NCBI GenBank assembly: GCA_003577315.1
Contig: QEVK01000027.1
Location: 1-47,188 of the forward strand
DNA from: Hyphomicrobiales bacterium
GTDB lineage: Bacteria; Pseudomonadota; Alphaproteobacteria; Rhizobiales; Rhizobiaceae
DNA: 47,188 nt
Direction: 5' to 3'
Shown here: positions 15,193 through 28,541 of the stretch, piece after piece
Layout of the letters: every line of letters starts with the position of its first letter
Numbering within the stretch: position 1 is the stretch's first letter
Translations under genes and position numbers: made by a program
Notes under the pieces: generated by a model
Told to the model about the DNA's origin: nothing
What the model saw: the letters and a program-made list of their open reading frames with translations, nothing else
Database searches by the model: none

Positions 15193-15220
15193 AATTTATG
15201 CTGCGTTGCACAAATGTCAA
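15193..15220 (-). promoter_or_regulatory. Sigma-70-type promoter of the small RNA
   Basis: On the minus strand TTGACA (15220-15215) and TAAATT (15198-15193) are separated by 16 bases. The first transcribed base is expected near 15186, immediately before the first hairpin of the RNA. This is the clearest vegetative promoter in the window. The hisN gene is divergent from it. Confidence 0.8.
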
Positions 15221-15282
15221 GCCTGTGCGGGCGCTGTGGATAACGAGGCCGGCGGCCGGCGCCGCGGCGGGAAAGGGTGCGG

Positions 15283-16059
15283 ATGAGGATCGAGAAGGAA
15301 TTCATGCAGCGGATCGCCGCCGCCGCGGCGGCGCAGACCCTGCCGCGCTTCCGCATGGCGGGGCTCAAATCGGACAACAAGTACGCGACCGGCTTCGACC
15401 CGGTCACGGAGGCCGACCGCGAGGCCGAGCAGGCGATCCGGGCGCTGATCCGCGAGGCGTTTCCCGGCCACGGCATCCTCGGCGAGGAGTTCGGGATCGA
15501 GAACGGCGACAGCCGCCATGTCTGGGTCATCGATCCCGTCGACGGCACGCGCTCCTTCATCTGCGGCGTGCCGCTGTGGGGCACGCTGGTCGGCCTGATG
15601 GAGGACGGCGAGGCGGTGGCGGGCATGATGTCGCAGCCCTTCACCGGCGAGCTGTTCTTCGCCGACGGCGACGGGAGCTGGTACGAGGGGCGGGGCGGGA
15701 CGCGGCGGCTTGCCGTGCGGCCGACGCGCTCGCTCGGCGAGGCGACGCTGTGCACCACGACGCCGGCGATGTTCGCCGGCGGGGGGCGCGCCGCCTACGA
15801 CCGGCTGGAGGCGACGGTGCGGCTCGCCCGCTACGGCACCGACTGCTACGCCTACGCCATGCTTGCCGCCGGCAATGTCGACCTGGTGGTCGAGGCCGGC
15901 CTGCAACCCTACGACATCGTCGCGCTGGTGCCGATCATCGAGCGGGCGGGCGGGGTCATCACCACCTGGGACGGCGGCGCGGCCGAGAAGGCGGGCAACA
16001 TCGTCGCCGCGGCCACGCCCGAGCTGCACGCGGCGGCGCTGGAGCTGCTCAACGACTGA
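15283..16059 (+). CDS. hisN: Histidinol-phosphatase, inositol monophosphatase family
   Basis: The 258-residue enzyme should dephosphorylate L-histidinol phosphate in histidine synthesis. It has the Mg-binding motifs of the IMPase fold: TEADREAE near 43-50, GEE at 67-69, DPVDGT from Asp84, and QPYDIVALVPIIERAGG near the C-terminus. FICGVPLWGTLVGL after the DGT motif is typical of the histidinol-phosphatase branch rather than SuhB proper. The ATG at 15283 is preceded by AAAGGG at five bases. GTG at 15277 is a weaker alternative. Convergent with the hydrolase at 16066 with only six bases between the stops. Confidence 0.85.
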   Translation: MRIEKEFMQRIAAAAAAQTLPRFRMAGLKSDNKYATGFDPVTEADREAEQAIRALIREAFPGHGILGEEFGIENGDSRHVWVIDPVDGTRSFICGVPLWGTLVGLMEDGEAVAGMMSQPFTGELFFADGDGSWYEGRGGTRRLAVRPTRSLGEATLCTTTPAMFAGGGRAAYDRLEATVRLARYGTDCYAYAMLAAGNVDLVVEAGLQPYDIVALVPIIERAGGVITTWDGGAAEKAGNIVAAATPELHAAALELLND

Positions 16060-16065
16060 GGCGGA

Positions 16066-17016
16066 TCAGGCCGCGCTTCCCGGAACGAAGGCGTCGAAGG
16101 CGGCGAGGAACTGCTCGCGATAGATGTCCGCCTCCTGCATCAGCTCGTGGCGGGCGCCGTCGACGGTGACGACCCCGCCGACGCGCAGGCGCCGGCCGAA
16201 GCGCTCGGCCGCGGCGGGATCGACCACCTGTTCGGCGCCGGCGGCGACGATCAGCACCGGGATGCGCAGCGAGGCGGCGAAATCGGGGTCGTTGACCAGC
16301 GCCGTCGCCCTGAAGGCGGCGCGCACCCAGGTCGCGGTGACCCCGCCCAGCGCAAGCTCGGGATACCAGCGGTAGATGCTAAGGTTGCGCGCGTAGCGCG
16401 CCGGGTCGCTGGTCAGCACGTTGTCGGCGAACGGCGTCGGCTCGCGCTCGCGCGGGCCGCCGTCGAGATAGGCCGAGCCGAGGCCGAAGGCGTGCATCAG
16501 GCCGGCGACGCGGGCGGCGTTGCGCGGCGCGAGCCGGCCTTCGGGCAGGCCGAGCAGCGGCGCCGACAGCACCATGCGCTCGACCCGGTTGGCAAGCAGG
16601 GGGGCGGCGAGCAGCGCCGCCAGCGCGCCGGTGGAATGAGCGAGCACGTAATAGGGGCCGCGGCAGTCGGGCAGGACGATGTGGCGGAAGAACGGGTCGA
16701 TGTCGGTGGCGTAGTGGAGGAAGTCGCCGACATGGCCGCGCTCGACATCGGCCAGCAGCCGGTCCGAGCCGCCCTGGCCGCGCAGGTCGAAGGTGGCGAC
16801 GCCGAAGCCGCGCGCCGAAAGGTCGGCGATCGTCTCGTAATATTTCTCGATGCACTCGTTGCGGCCCTGGAGGAGGACGACGGTGCCCCTGAGCGGCCGC
16901 GCTCGCGCCCTGAAATGCGCGTAGCGCAGGCGTCTGCCGTCCGGCATGGCCAGCATGCCGGCGACGGCGTCCTGCGGCACGGGGTTGCCCGGCGTCTCGT
17001 AGATGGTGTCCGGCAT
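16066..17016 (-). CDS. Alpha/beta hydrolase, lysophospholipase (PldB) type
   Basis: This 316-residue cytoplasmic protein has an alpha/beta hydrolase fold. The oxyanion region is LLQGRNECIEKYYE, followed by FDLRGQGGS, and the nucleophile elbow is LAHSTGA with Ser128. Probable Asp and His partners lie in AGAEQVVDPAA and DGARHELMQE. The pattern matches PldB-like lysophospholipases that attack monoacyl lipids. The GxSxG glycine is replaced by Ala (A-H-S-T-G), which occurs in this family. It is divergent from the Hsp20 gene, with 460 bp between them. Confidence 0.8.
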   Translation of the reverse strand: MPDTIYETPGNPVPQDAVAGMLAMPDGRRLRYAHFRARARPLRGTVVLLQGRNECIEKYYETIADLSARGFGVATFDLRGQGGSDRLLADVERGHVGDFLHYATDIDPFFRHIVLPDCRGPYYVLAHSTGALAALLAAPLLANRVERMVLSAPLLGLPEGRLAPRNAARVAGLMHAFGLGSAYLDGGPREREPTPFADNVLTSDPARYARNLSIYRWYPELALGGVTATWVRAAFRATALVNDPDFAASLRIPVLIVAAGAEQVVDPAAAERFGRRLRVGGVVTVDGARHELMQEADIYREQFLAAFDAFVPGSAA

Positions 17017-17129
17017 GGTCGGCTTGTCGCTCTCCGGGCTCGCGGTGCCCGCTCGTGATAGGAAGCGCGCGGCCGAATTGCAAAGGGATTTCGCGATGGG
17101 GGCGGGGACGGTGCCGCGCCCGAAAGGGA

Positions 17130-17250
17130 AAGGCCGGAAGCGCGTTTCCGCGACTTCCGGCCTTCTGTCGATCCGGGAGGAAGGGACGATACACCCGGCT
17201 CGGCCTCGGCGACTTCGGGCCTTGCCCGCCGTCAGTTCCGTTGTTGGATG
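17130..17250 (-). ncRNA. Candidate small RNA with exposed CCCUUCCUCC motif
   Basis: On the minus strand an 11-bp perfect stem (AAGGCCGGAAG/CTTCCGGCCTT, 17164-17154 with 17140-17130), extended by CGCG/CGCG and closed by a GAAA loop, is followed by TTCCCTTT. This resembles an intrinsic terminator, yet neither flanking gene ends here because the region is divergent. Upstream on the same strand, CCGGG/CCCGG can enclose TCCCTTCCT, an anti-Shine-Dalgarno-like stretch similar to that of the RNA at 15101. A -10-like TAGATT precedes it, but no good -35 was found. The 5' boundary given is a guess. Confidence 0.4.
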
Positions 17251-17339
17251 GAAATCTAGCCGGGGCCGCCTGAACCGAAGCCGAAGGGCCGGTTCATCCT
17301 GCGTTCATCCGGGCGCGGCAGGCCCCGCCGCCGCCGGGC

Positions 17340-17368
17340 CTTGAAATGCGGATCGGGCAAACCCAAAT
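17340..17368 (+). promoter_or_regulatory. RpoH (heat-shock) promoter candidate for hsp20
   Basis: CTTGAA at 17340-17345 and CCCAAAT at 17362-17368, 16 bases apart, fit the sigma-32-type promoter pattern used in alphaproteobacteria. The resulting leader of about 100 bases up to the hsp20 start at 17476 is the usual length for a thermometer-controlled small heat-shock gene. Confidence 0.5.
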
Positions 17369-17374
17369 CACTCG

Positions 17375-17475
17375 TGCGGCCGCCGATGACGGGGCCGCTG
17401 GCTGCGGGAGAACGCCGAACGGGTTTTCGCGGGCAGCCATACGCAAACCCTTGTTGCTCGACAGGAGAACAAACC
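17375..17475 (+). promoter_or_regulatory. ROSE-like RNA thermometer in the hsp20 leader
   Basis: The leader ends with TTGTT (17451-17455), GCT, four bases, AGGAG (17463-17467), then AACAA (17468-17472). TTGTT pairs with AACAA and TTGCT faces the AGGAG ribosome site, as in the last hairpin of ROSE elements in rhizobia. Upstream, GGGTTT/AAACCC (about 17421-17450) can form a second stem. Heating would open the hairpin and expose the ribosome site. The assignment is by pattern. Confidence 0.55.
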
Positions 17476-17940
17476 ATGCGTCACGTCGATTTTTCGCCGC
17501 TCTATCGCTCGACCGTCGGCTTCGACCGGCTGTTCACGATGCTCGACTCGCTCGGCCAGCCCGAGAGCGGCCAGACCTATCCGCCCTACAACATCGAGCG
17601 CACGGCTGAGGACGCCTACCGCATCTCGATGGCCGTCGCCGGCTTCTCGGAGGACGACATCTCGATCGAGGCGCACCGCAACGTGCTGACCGTCAAGGGC
17701 GAGAAGGCCGAGGAGCAGACGGAGGACCGGCAGTTCCTGCATCGCGGCATCGCCGCGCGCGCGTTCGAGCGCCGCTTCCAACTCGCCGACCATGTCGAGG
17801 TGGAAGGTGCCGCGCTGAAGAACGGCCTGCTGCACATCGACCTCAAGCGCAACATTCCCGAGGAAATGAAGCCGCGCCGGATCGAGATCTCGGCCGCGCC
17901 CGCCAGGGCCAGGCAGATCGAGGCCAAGGCCGCGCACTGA
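17476..17940 (+). CDS. Hsp20/alpha-crystallin small heat-shock protein (IbpA type)
   Basis: The 154-residue chaperone holds unfolding proteins in a refoldable state during stress. The alpha-crystallin domain covers about 33-140: YNIERTAEDAYRISMAVAGFSEDDI, then LTVKGEK and ALKNGLLHIDLKRNIPEEMKPRRIEI, the typical end of class A rhizobial Hsp20 proteins. The N-terminal arm begins MRHVDFSPLYRSTVGFDRLF, as in IbpA relatives. CAGGAGAACAAACC before the ATG at 17476 confirms the start. A heat-shock promoter and ROSE-like leader precede it, and a strong terminator follows it. Confidence 0.92.
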   Translation: MRHVDFSPLYRSTVGFDRLFTMLDSLGQPESGQTYPPYNIERTAEDAYRISMAVAGFSEDDISIEAHRNVLTVKGEKAEEQTEDRQFLHRGIAARAFERRFQLADHVEVEGAALKNGLLHIDLKRNIPEEMKPRRIEISAAPARARQIEAKAAH

Positions 17941-17965
17941 CGTTTCCCCACGCGAAATGGACAAG

Positions 17966-17995
17966 GGCGGCGTCCCCGGGGCGCCGCCTTTTCCT
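17966..17995 (+). terminator. Intrinsic terminator after hsp20
   Basis: GGCGGCG (17966-17972) pairs perfectly with CGCCGCC (17982-17988), followed by TTTTCCTTT. It lies between the convergent hsp20 and threonine aldolase genes and could serve the plus strand. The T tract is on that side. Confidence 0.8.
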
Positions 17996-17996
17996 T

Positions 17997-19055
17997 TCAG
18001 GCCAGCAATTCGCCGAAGCGGTCGACCTCGTCCGGCGCGGTGGCGAAGCTGGTGACGAGACGGACGAGGATCTCGTCGCCCGCGACGGTGCCGGCGATCT
18101 CGCGCGGGGGATGCCACGGATAGAACACGGCGCCGGCCGCCTTCAGCTTCTCCGCGACGTCCCGCTTCAGGACGGGAAAGACCTCGTTGGCCTGCGGCTC
18201 CCAGGCAAGCCGCGCCTTCGCGGAGGCCCTGACATGGGCGGCCAGCCGCTGCGCCATGGCGTTGGAACGGCGCGCCGTCTCCAGCCACAGCCCGTCCCTG
18301 AAATAGGCCTCGAACTGGGCGGCGACGAAGCGCGACTTGGAGAAGAGCTGCGCGGCGCGCTTGCGGATGAAGGGGAACTGGCCCGCCCGCCCGGGATCTC
18401 CGGGATTCATGACCACGACCGCCTCCGCGCACCAGCAGCCGTTCTTGGTGCCGCCGAAGGAGACGATGTCGACGCCGCGCTTCCACGTCATCTCGGCCGC
18501 GGTGATGCCGAGCGCGACCAGGGCGTTGGCGAATCGCGCGCCGTCCATGTGCAGCGCCACGCCGTTGCGGGCGGCGACGGCGGCGATGGCCTCGATGTCG
18601 GCCGTGCCGTAGAGCGTGCCGATCTCGCTCGCCTGGGTGATGGAGACCGCCGCCGGCTGGCCGGAATGGACGAAGGCGGCCGGGTAGCGGGCGATCCCCG
18701 CCTCCAGCGCCTGCGGCGTCATGCGGCCGAGCGGGCCGTCGACCGGGGCGAGGCGGCCGCCGCCGGACAGGTATTCGACCGCGCCGCCCTCATCGGCTAT
18801 CATGTGGGCGTCGCGATGGGCGAAGAACACGCCGCCCGGCCGTGCCAGCATCGTCATCGACAGCGCGTTCGCGGCGGTGCCCGTGCCGACGAAGAACACC
18901 GCCACCTCGCGCTCGAAGACGTCGCAGAACGTGCGCTCGACCTGCCGGTCGAGGTCGCTCGAACCGTAGGCGGACATGAAGCCCGCGGCATGGCGGGAGA
19001 GATTGGCGGCGACGGACGGATGGGCGCCGGCCCAGTTGTCGGAGGCGAAGAACAT
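17997..19055 (-). CDS. ltaE: Low-specificity L-threonine aldolase
   Basis: The 352-residue PLP enzyme splits L-threonine or L-allo-threonine into glycine and acetaldehyde. It starts MFFASDNWAG, the common family start. It carries GTGTAAN at 58-64 for phosphate binding, HMDGARF around Asp171 which contacts the PLP ring, and SFGGTKNG with Schiff-base Lys204. Family length is normal. The 5' extension to 19541 overlaps gltB and is rejected. The ribosome binding site before 19055 is weak. It is divergent from gltB, and a tandem operator-like site lies in the shared region. Confidence 0.88.
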   Translation of the reverse strand: MFFASDNWAGAHPSVAANLSRHAAGFMSAYGSSDLDRQVERTFCDVFEREVAVFFVGTGTAANALSMTMLARPGGVFFAHRDAHMIADEGGAVEYLSGGGRLAPVDGPLGRMTPQALEAGIARYPAAFVHSGQPAAVSITQASEIGTLYGTADIEAIAAVAARNGVALHMDGARFANALVALGITAAEMTWKRGVDIVSFGGTKNGCWCAEAVVVMNPGDPGRAGQFPFIRKRAAQLFSKSRFVAAQFEAYFRDGLWLETARRSNAMAQRLAAHVRASAKARLAWEPQANEVFPVLKRDVAEKLKAAGAVFYPWHPPREIAGTVAGDEILVRLVTSFATAPDEVDRFGELLA

Positions 19056-19247
19056 GCGCGGGAGGAATCCGGGTGGCGTTGCGGTGGCCGGCACTGTGGA
19101 CGAGACCGGGTCGCATGGGCAAGGGGCGCGGCGGCGATCGAACGGAAAGAACGCATCTCGCCCGCTTCGCGCAGCAAAGTTTCGCCACTTGCCGGAAATT
19201 TTTGCGTTTCCGTCTTGTGCGCTGCCGCATGCTGTGGCATAGACGAT

Positions 19248-19288
19248 ATAGGACAGTAATGCTGTCTTATACAGCAATGCTGTCCTAT
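19248..19288. promoter_or_regulatory. Tandem palindromic operator-like site between ltaE and gltB
   Basis: Two head-to-tail 18-bp units, ACAGYAATGCTGTCYTAT, occupy 19253-19270 and 19271-19288. Each contains its own inverted repeat (GACAG/CTGTC at 19252-19266, ACAGC/GCTGT at 19271-19283). The whole is framed by ATAGGACAG (19248-19256) and CTGTCCTAT (19280-19288). Such multiply symmetric sites normally bind a dimeric regulator. Which protein binds, and whether it serves ltaE or gltB or both, is not visible. The rest of 19,056-19,455 has no gene. Confidence 0.6.
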
Positions 19289-19455
19289 TCGCCGGCCGCA
19301 ACGACCGGGCCGCGGGTGCCTCGGGCATTCCCGCAGGCCGCACGAAGCGGACGGGTTCTTGCAGACGATGCCGGCCATGCGCCGGGCGGCGCATGGCGGC
19401 GCCCCCGAACGGCGGCGCGGCGGACGACATGGGTACAGTGACGGAGGACAAGGCG

Positions 19456-24180
<4,725 letters not shown>

Positions 24181-24250
24181 TCCGGCTCGCCATCTTCCCC
24201 ATGGGCGTGCCGCCCTCGCTCAAACCCGGAGCGCGTCCGCGCTGATCGAG

Positions 24251-24271
24251 GGGCCGCGCGCGGCGCGGCCC
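24251..24271 (+). other. Strong GC hairpin between gltB and gltD
   Basis: GGGCCGCG (24251-24258) pairs with CGCGGCCC (24264-24271) with a five-base loop. No T tract follows, so it is probably not a full terminator. It may lower gltD expression relative to gltB or mark a processing site. The 189-bp gap between the two genes holds no gene. Confidence 0.4.
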
Positions 24272-24369
24272 GCCGCGCCGGGGCAATCCCGGCATCGATT
24301 GACCGAAACGCACGACCCGCAGGCAGCGAGACCGCGCCGGGGTCGAACGCAAGTTCCGAGGATTGGCCG

Positions 24370-25827
24370 ATGGGCAAGGTGACAGGATTTCTCGAGATCG
24401 ACCGGCAGGTGCTGAAGTACCAGCCGGCGGCGGACCGCATCCGGCATTTCCGCGAGTTCACGCTTCCGATGTCCGACAAGGAGGTGGAGAAGCAGGCGGC
24501 GCGCTGCATGGATTGCGGCGTGCCCTACTGCCACGGGCCGACGGGCTGCCCGGTTCACAACCAGATCCCCGACTGGAACGATCTCGTCTACAACGGCGAC
24601 TGGGAGGGCGCGATCCGCAACCTCCATTCCACCAACAACTTCCCCGACTGGACGGGCCGCATCTGCCCCGCCCCTTGCGAGGAGGCCTGCACGCTGAACC
24701 TGGAGGACATCCCCGTCGCCATCAAGACGGTCGAGCAGGCCATCGCCGACAAGGCCTACGAGACCGGCTATCTCGCGCCGCAGCCGGCGGCGGTCGAGAC
24801 CGGCAAGCGCGTCGCCGTCATCGGCTCCGGCCCGGCCGGCATGGCCGCCGCGCAGCAGCTCGGCCGCGCCGGCCACCAGGTCCATGTCTACGAGCGCGAG
24901 TCGCGGCCCGGCGGGCTGATGCGCTACGGCATCCCCGACTTCAAGATCGAGAAGCAGTATGTCGACGCCCGCGTGAAGCAGATGGAAGGCGAGGGCGTGA
25001 CCTTCCTGTGCGGCGTCAATGTCGGCGTCGACAAGCCTGTCGCGGAGCTGCTTTCCGAGTACGACGCCGTGCTTTATTGCGGCGGCTCCGAAACGCCGCG
25101 CCCGGCCGGCATTCCCGGCGCGGACCTCGCCGGCGTCCACGACGCCATGCCCTATCTCGTGCAGCAGAACCGGCGCATCGGCGGCGAGGACATCCAGTCC
25201 GTCGCCTGGCCGTCCGAGCCGATCCTGGCCGGCGGCAAGCATGTCGTGGTCGTCGGCGGCGGCGACACGGCGTCCGACTGCGTCGGCACGGCGTTCCGGC
25301 AGGGCGCGGTGCGCGTGACCCAGCTCGACATCCGCCCCCGCCCGCCGGAGAAGGAGGACAAGCTGACCGTGTGGCCCTACTGGGCGACCAGGATGCGCAC
25401 CTCCACCAGCCAGGCCGAGGGCGCGATGCGCGAGTTCCAGGTGGCGACGCTCGAGTTCGTCGGCGACGAGGACGGGGTGCTGACCGGCGTCAGGTGCTGC
25501 GAGGTCGACGAGCGGCGCAAGCCTGTGGCCGGCACCGAGTTCGTCATCCGGGCCGACCTCGCCTTCATCGCCATCGGCTTTGCCGGGCCGCTCGCCGGGG
25601 GCGTGGTGGAGGAGCTCGGCGGGCAGCTGTCGCTCGCCGTCGATGCCCGTCGCTCGACCAACGTCGCGGCCAGCGACCGCGACTATCGCACCAGCGTCGA
25701 CAGGCTGTTCGCCGCCGGCGACGTGCGCCGCGGCCAGTCGCTGGTGGTGTGGGCGATCCGCGAGGGCAGGCAGGCGGCCCACGCCATCGACCTGTTCCTG
25801 ATGGGGGAGACGTTGCTGCCGCGCTGA
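24370..25827 (+). CDS. gltD: Glutamate synthase (NADPH) small subunit
   Basis: The 485-residue beta subunit passes electrons from NADPH through FAD and 4Fe-4S clusters to GltB. The N-terminal cluster motif is C46-x2-C49-x4-C54-x5-C60, followed by a second set around CPAPCEEAC. The FAD fold starts at GSGPAG (152-157), and the NADPH fold is at [12 protein letters not shown]. It ends with the FAD-binding ATP-like segment [25 protein letters not shown]. The gene follows gltB with 189 bp between them, the order gltB-gltD. It is convergent with the DUF459 gene, with 13 bp between the stops. Confidence 0.95.
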   Translation: MGKVTGFLEIDRQVLKYQPAADRIRHFREFTLPMSDKEVEKQAARCMDCGVPYCHGPTGCPVHNQIPDWNDLVYNGDWEGAIRNLHSTNNFPDWTGRICPAPCEEACTLNLEDIPVAIKTVEQAIADKAYETGYLAPQPAAVETGKRVAVIGSGPAGMAAAQQLGRAGHQVHVYERESRPGGLMRYGIPDFKIEKQYVDARVKQMEGEGVTFLCGVNVGVDKPVAELLSEYDAVLYCGGSETPRPAGIPGADLAGVHDAMPYLVQQNRRIGGEDIQSVAWPSEPILAGGKHVVVVGGGDTASDCVGTAFRQGAVRVTQLDIRPRPPEKEDKLTVWPYWATRMRTSTSQAEGAMREFQVATLEFVGDEDGVLTGVRCCEVDERRKPVAGTEFVIRADLAFIAIGFAGPLAGGVVEELGGQLSLAVDARRSTNVAASDRDYRTSVDRLFAAGDVRRGQSLVVWAIREGRQAAHAIDLFLMGETLLPR

Positions 25828-25840
25828 AGCGCAGGGCAGC

Positions 25841-27082
25841 CTATCGCGCCAGCGCGCCGGTGGTTTCCGGCGCGGGTACCCCGGCGGCGGCCGGGGCGGC
25901 GGCGGGCGTCGGCCTGCGGGCGAGGAAATCGTCGGCGCGGCCGGGCCTTGCTTCCGGCGCGACCCCCTCGCGGGCGAGCCGCTCGGCCGGCGTCTTCGCC
26001 TCGCCGTCGGGCGGGACGATGACGGCGCCGAGCAGCGTCGAGCCCTGTTCGGCGCCGAGATCGTCGATGGCGACCGGCGCGGTGCGGTCGATCTCGGCCG
26101 GCGTCGCGCCGTCCGGTCCCGTGCCGGGGGTGAGGTCGAGGTCCGGCCCCGGCGAGGCGGGCGCGTCGGCCGCGCCGAGGTCGAGCAGGCGGGCGAGCGG
26201 CTTCTCGACATAGAAGGCGATCTTGCGCCGGCCCGGCCGGGTGACGTTGATGCCGTCGCTGCCGCGGAGCTGGGCGGGCTGGCCGTTCATGTCCGGGCCG
26301 TTGGCGACGAAGTTGCCGCTTTCGTCGACGAAGCCGTCCCACACGTCGATGAACTCGCCGCCGGCATCGGTGACGAGGCGGCGGTAGATGTCGTTGAAGG
26401 CGACCATGTCGGAGGACATGGCCGGCGACTTGAACGGCAGGTTGCCGACCCACAGGAGCGGCAGGCCCCTGTCGCGCACCGCCTTCACCAGCGCCGTGGC
26501 CCGGCGCTCGTATTCGCCGATCCACGCCTCGCTGCCCGGCGGCTCGCGGTTCTCGCCGACGCGCATCTGCTGGCGGTCGTTGGAGCCGATCATCACCACC
26601 ACGGCCGCCGGCTTCTCGGCCTCGATCACGCCGGCGATGCTGCCCGGCCAGTCGTAGTGGTCGTCGCGCACGAGGCCGGAGGAGCCGTTGGCGCGGTCCA
26701 CCACCAGCATGTCGGGGTTTTCGGCGTAGGCGGCGGCGAGGCCGTCGGCCAGGCTGCCGGCGAGAAAGTCGCCGACGACGAGGATGCGCCGGGCGTTCTC
26801 GGCCTTCTCGACGACAGGCACAGCCGGCTGGACGGGGGCGGCGCTGCGGCGCTGGGCGGGCCGCCGCTGCTCGGTCGCGGCCGGGGCGGCCGGGCGGTCC
26901 TGCTTTTCCTGGCGCGGGAACAGGAAGCGCAGGATGCCGCCGCCGCGCCGCTCGCCGGCTTCCTGGGCGTGGGCGACCTCGACCCCGAGGCCGCCGCCGG
27001 GCGCGGGCAGCGCAAGCACGAGCGCCAGCCCTGCGCAGACGGCGCGCGCGGCGTGCCCCAAAGGCGCGATGGATGCCCTCAT
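25841..27082 (-). CDS. DUF459/SGNH-fold periplasmic protein with degraded catalytic triad
   Basis: The 413-residue protein has an N-terminal signal sequence (hydrophobic about 13-38, cleavage near AHA-QEA), a proline/alanine-rich linker (60-95), and an SGNH-like domain about 98-300. The expected GDS block reads G-D-F at 104-106, the GxND block is intact (GSND 166-169), and the final DGxH block reads D-G-I-N at 276-279. The Ser and His of the triad thus appear missing. The C-terminal 110 residues are low-complexity Pro/Ala. It probably acts in the periplasm, near the transglycosylase encoded upstream. An alternative GTG start at 27109 overlaps that gene's stop (GTGA). Confidence 0.75.
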   Translation of the reverse strand: MRASIAPLGHAARAVCAGLALVLALPAPGGGLGVEVAHAQEAGERRGGGILRFLFPRQEKQDRPAAPAATEQRRPAQRRSAAPVQPAVPVVEKAENARRILVVGDFLAGSLADGLAAAYAENPDMLVVDRANGSSGLVRDDHYDWPGSIAGVIEAEKPAAVVVMIGSNDRQQMRVGENREPPGSEAWIGEYERRATALVKAVRDRGLPLLWVGNLPFKSPAMSSDMVAFNDIYRRLVTDAGGEFIDVWDGFVDESGNFVANGPDMNGQPAQLRGSDGINVTRPGRRKIAFYVEKPLARLLDLGAADAPASPGPDLDLTPGTGPDGATPAEIDRTAPVAIDDLGAEQGSTLLGAVIVPPDGEAKTPAERLAREGVAPEARPGRADDFLARRPTPAAAPAAAGVPAPETTGALAR

Positions 27083-27105
27083 GCCGTTTGCGCCGTCCTC
27101 TTGCT

Positions 27106-28332
27106 TCACTGGCCCCTGAGCTTCAGCAAAAGCTCCTTGCTGGGGTGGCCGTCCTGCGACAGGCCGAGGCGCTGTTGTAGCGCCTTGATCGCGGCGCGGG
27201 AACCCGTGCCGATCTTGCCGTCGATCTCGCCTTCGTAATAGCCGTGGGCGGAAAGCCGCTTCTGCAACTCCTGCGTCTCGGCGAAGGAGAGCCGCGTGAA
27301 CGGCCGGTTCCAGTCGCGCACCAGCCCGCCATAGCCGGCGATCTCGTCGGCGAGCAGGCCGACGGCCAGCGCGTAGCGGTCGGAATTGTTGTAGCGCTTG
27401 AGCACGTGGAAGTTCTTGATCATCAGGAAGGCCGGCCCGGTCCGCCCGTCGAGCACCTTCAGCTCGGCGCTGTCGCGGGGCGACGGAAAGGGCTTCGCAC
27501 GCGCGCGCACGACGCCGATCGACTCCCACCTGGCCAGCGACATCGAGCCGCCGGGGAACTTGCGGCCTTCCGGCAGCGTCACCTCGTAGCCCCAGGTCTT
27601 GCCGCTCTGCCAGCCGTTCTTGCGCAACAGGTTGGCGGCCGTGGCCAGCGCGTCGGGAACCGAGCCCCAGATGTCGCGCCTGCCGTTGCCGTCGGCGTCG
27701 ACGGCATAGGCGAGGTAGCTCGTCGGGATGAACTGGGTGTGGCCCATGGCGCCCGCCCACGAGCCCTTGAGGTGGCTTTCGTCGATGTCGCCGCTCTGCA
27801 GGATCTTCATCGCCGCGATCAGTTGCTGGCGGGCGAATTTCTGCCGCCTCTGGTCGGCATAGGCGAGCGTGGCGAGCGAGCGCACGACGCTGCGCATCAC
27901 CTTGTCGTTCTTCAGCACCTCGCCATAGCTCGATTCCATCGACCAGATGGCGAGCAGGATGTGGCGGTCGACGCCGAAGCTCGCCTCGATGCGGTCGAGC
28001 CACGGCTTCCACTGCCGGGCCATCTCGCGGCCGGTGCGGATCGTCTGCTCGTTGATGCGGTTGTCGAAATAGTCCCACACCGGCGCGACGAACTCGGGCT
28101 GGTAGCGGGCCTTCTCCAGCACTTCCGGGTCGGGCGCGGCGACGTTGCGGAAGGCGCGGTCGAAGGTGGCGCGGCTGATGCCGGCCTGCGTGGCGGTGGC
28201 GCGGAAATCGGCGATCCAGCGCTGGAACCCGGCGTCGGCGAAGGCCGAGCCGGCGGGCAGCGACAGGGCCAGCGCAAGCCCGGCTGCTCTCAGAAACGAC
28301 GCGACGCGCCGGCCGGAAGCGGTAACGGTCAT
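27106..28332 (-). CDS. Lytic murein transglycosylase, MltB-type (SLT_2) with peptidoglycan-binding domain
   Basis: The 408-residue protein cuts murein with formation of 1,6-anhydro ends. A signal peptide covers residues 1-32. The catalytic domain contains [10 protein letters not shown] with probable acid Glu133, [14 protein letters not shown] and [14 protein letters not shown], all hallmark MltB motifs. A C-terminal peptidoglycan-binding domain (about 345-405) contains [33 protein letters not shown]. No lipobox is present, so it is probably a soluble periplasmic form. The ATG at 28332 follows GAAGGAGA, and longer starts lack this. It likely forms an operon with the DUF459 gene. Confidence 0.9.
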   Translation of the reverse strand: MTVTASGRRVASFLRAAGLALALSLPAGSAFADAGFQRWIADFRATATQAGISRATFDRAFRNVAAPDPEVLEKARYQPEFVAPVWDYFDNRINEQTIRTGREMARQWKPWLDRIEASFGVDRHILLAIWSMESSYGEVLKNDKVMRSVVRSLATLAYADQRRQKFARQQLIAAMKILQSGDIDESHLKGSWAGAMGHTQFIPTSYLAYAVDADGNGRRDIWGSVPDALATAANLLRKNGWQSGKTWGYEVTLPEGRKFPGGSMSLARWESIGVVRARAKPFPSPRDSAELKVLDGRTGPAFLMIKNFHVLKRYNNSDRYALAVGLLADEIAGYGGLVRDWNRPFTRLSFAETQELQKRLSAHGYYEGEIDGKIGTGSRAAIKALQQRLGLSQDGHPSKELLLKLRGQ

Positions 28333-28541
28333 GGATGTCTCCTTCTGCATGCGCACAGGGAACCATTCATGGGTCATGGGAGTTAGGATATAGTTTACCA
28401 TAACCGCGTGCATTGCCTGAAATCCGCCTGGCGACACCCGATATGCCGGCTGCGATCACCGGGATTCGGTATTCGTCAATATCGGCATGAAAATGTCGCG
28501 TCCGAACCTTGCCCCTGCCAACCTGCGAGACCTCGATACAG

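Noticed and set aside
17130..17164. Inverted repeat as terminator of hsp20 or the lysophospholipase gene
   Set aside because: Both genes start, not end, in this interval, so it cannot terminate either. It is treated as the end of a separate minus-strand RNA.
24363..26213. 616-codon frame over gltD
   Set aside because: A shadow in another frame. The real gltD frame starts at 24370 and carries all family motifs.
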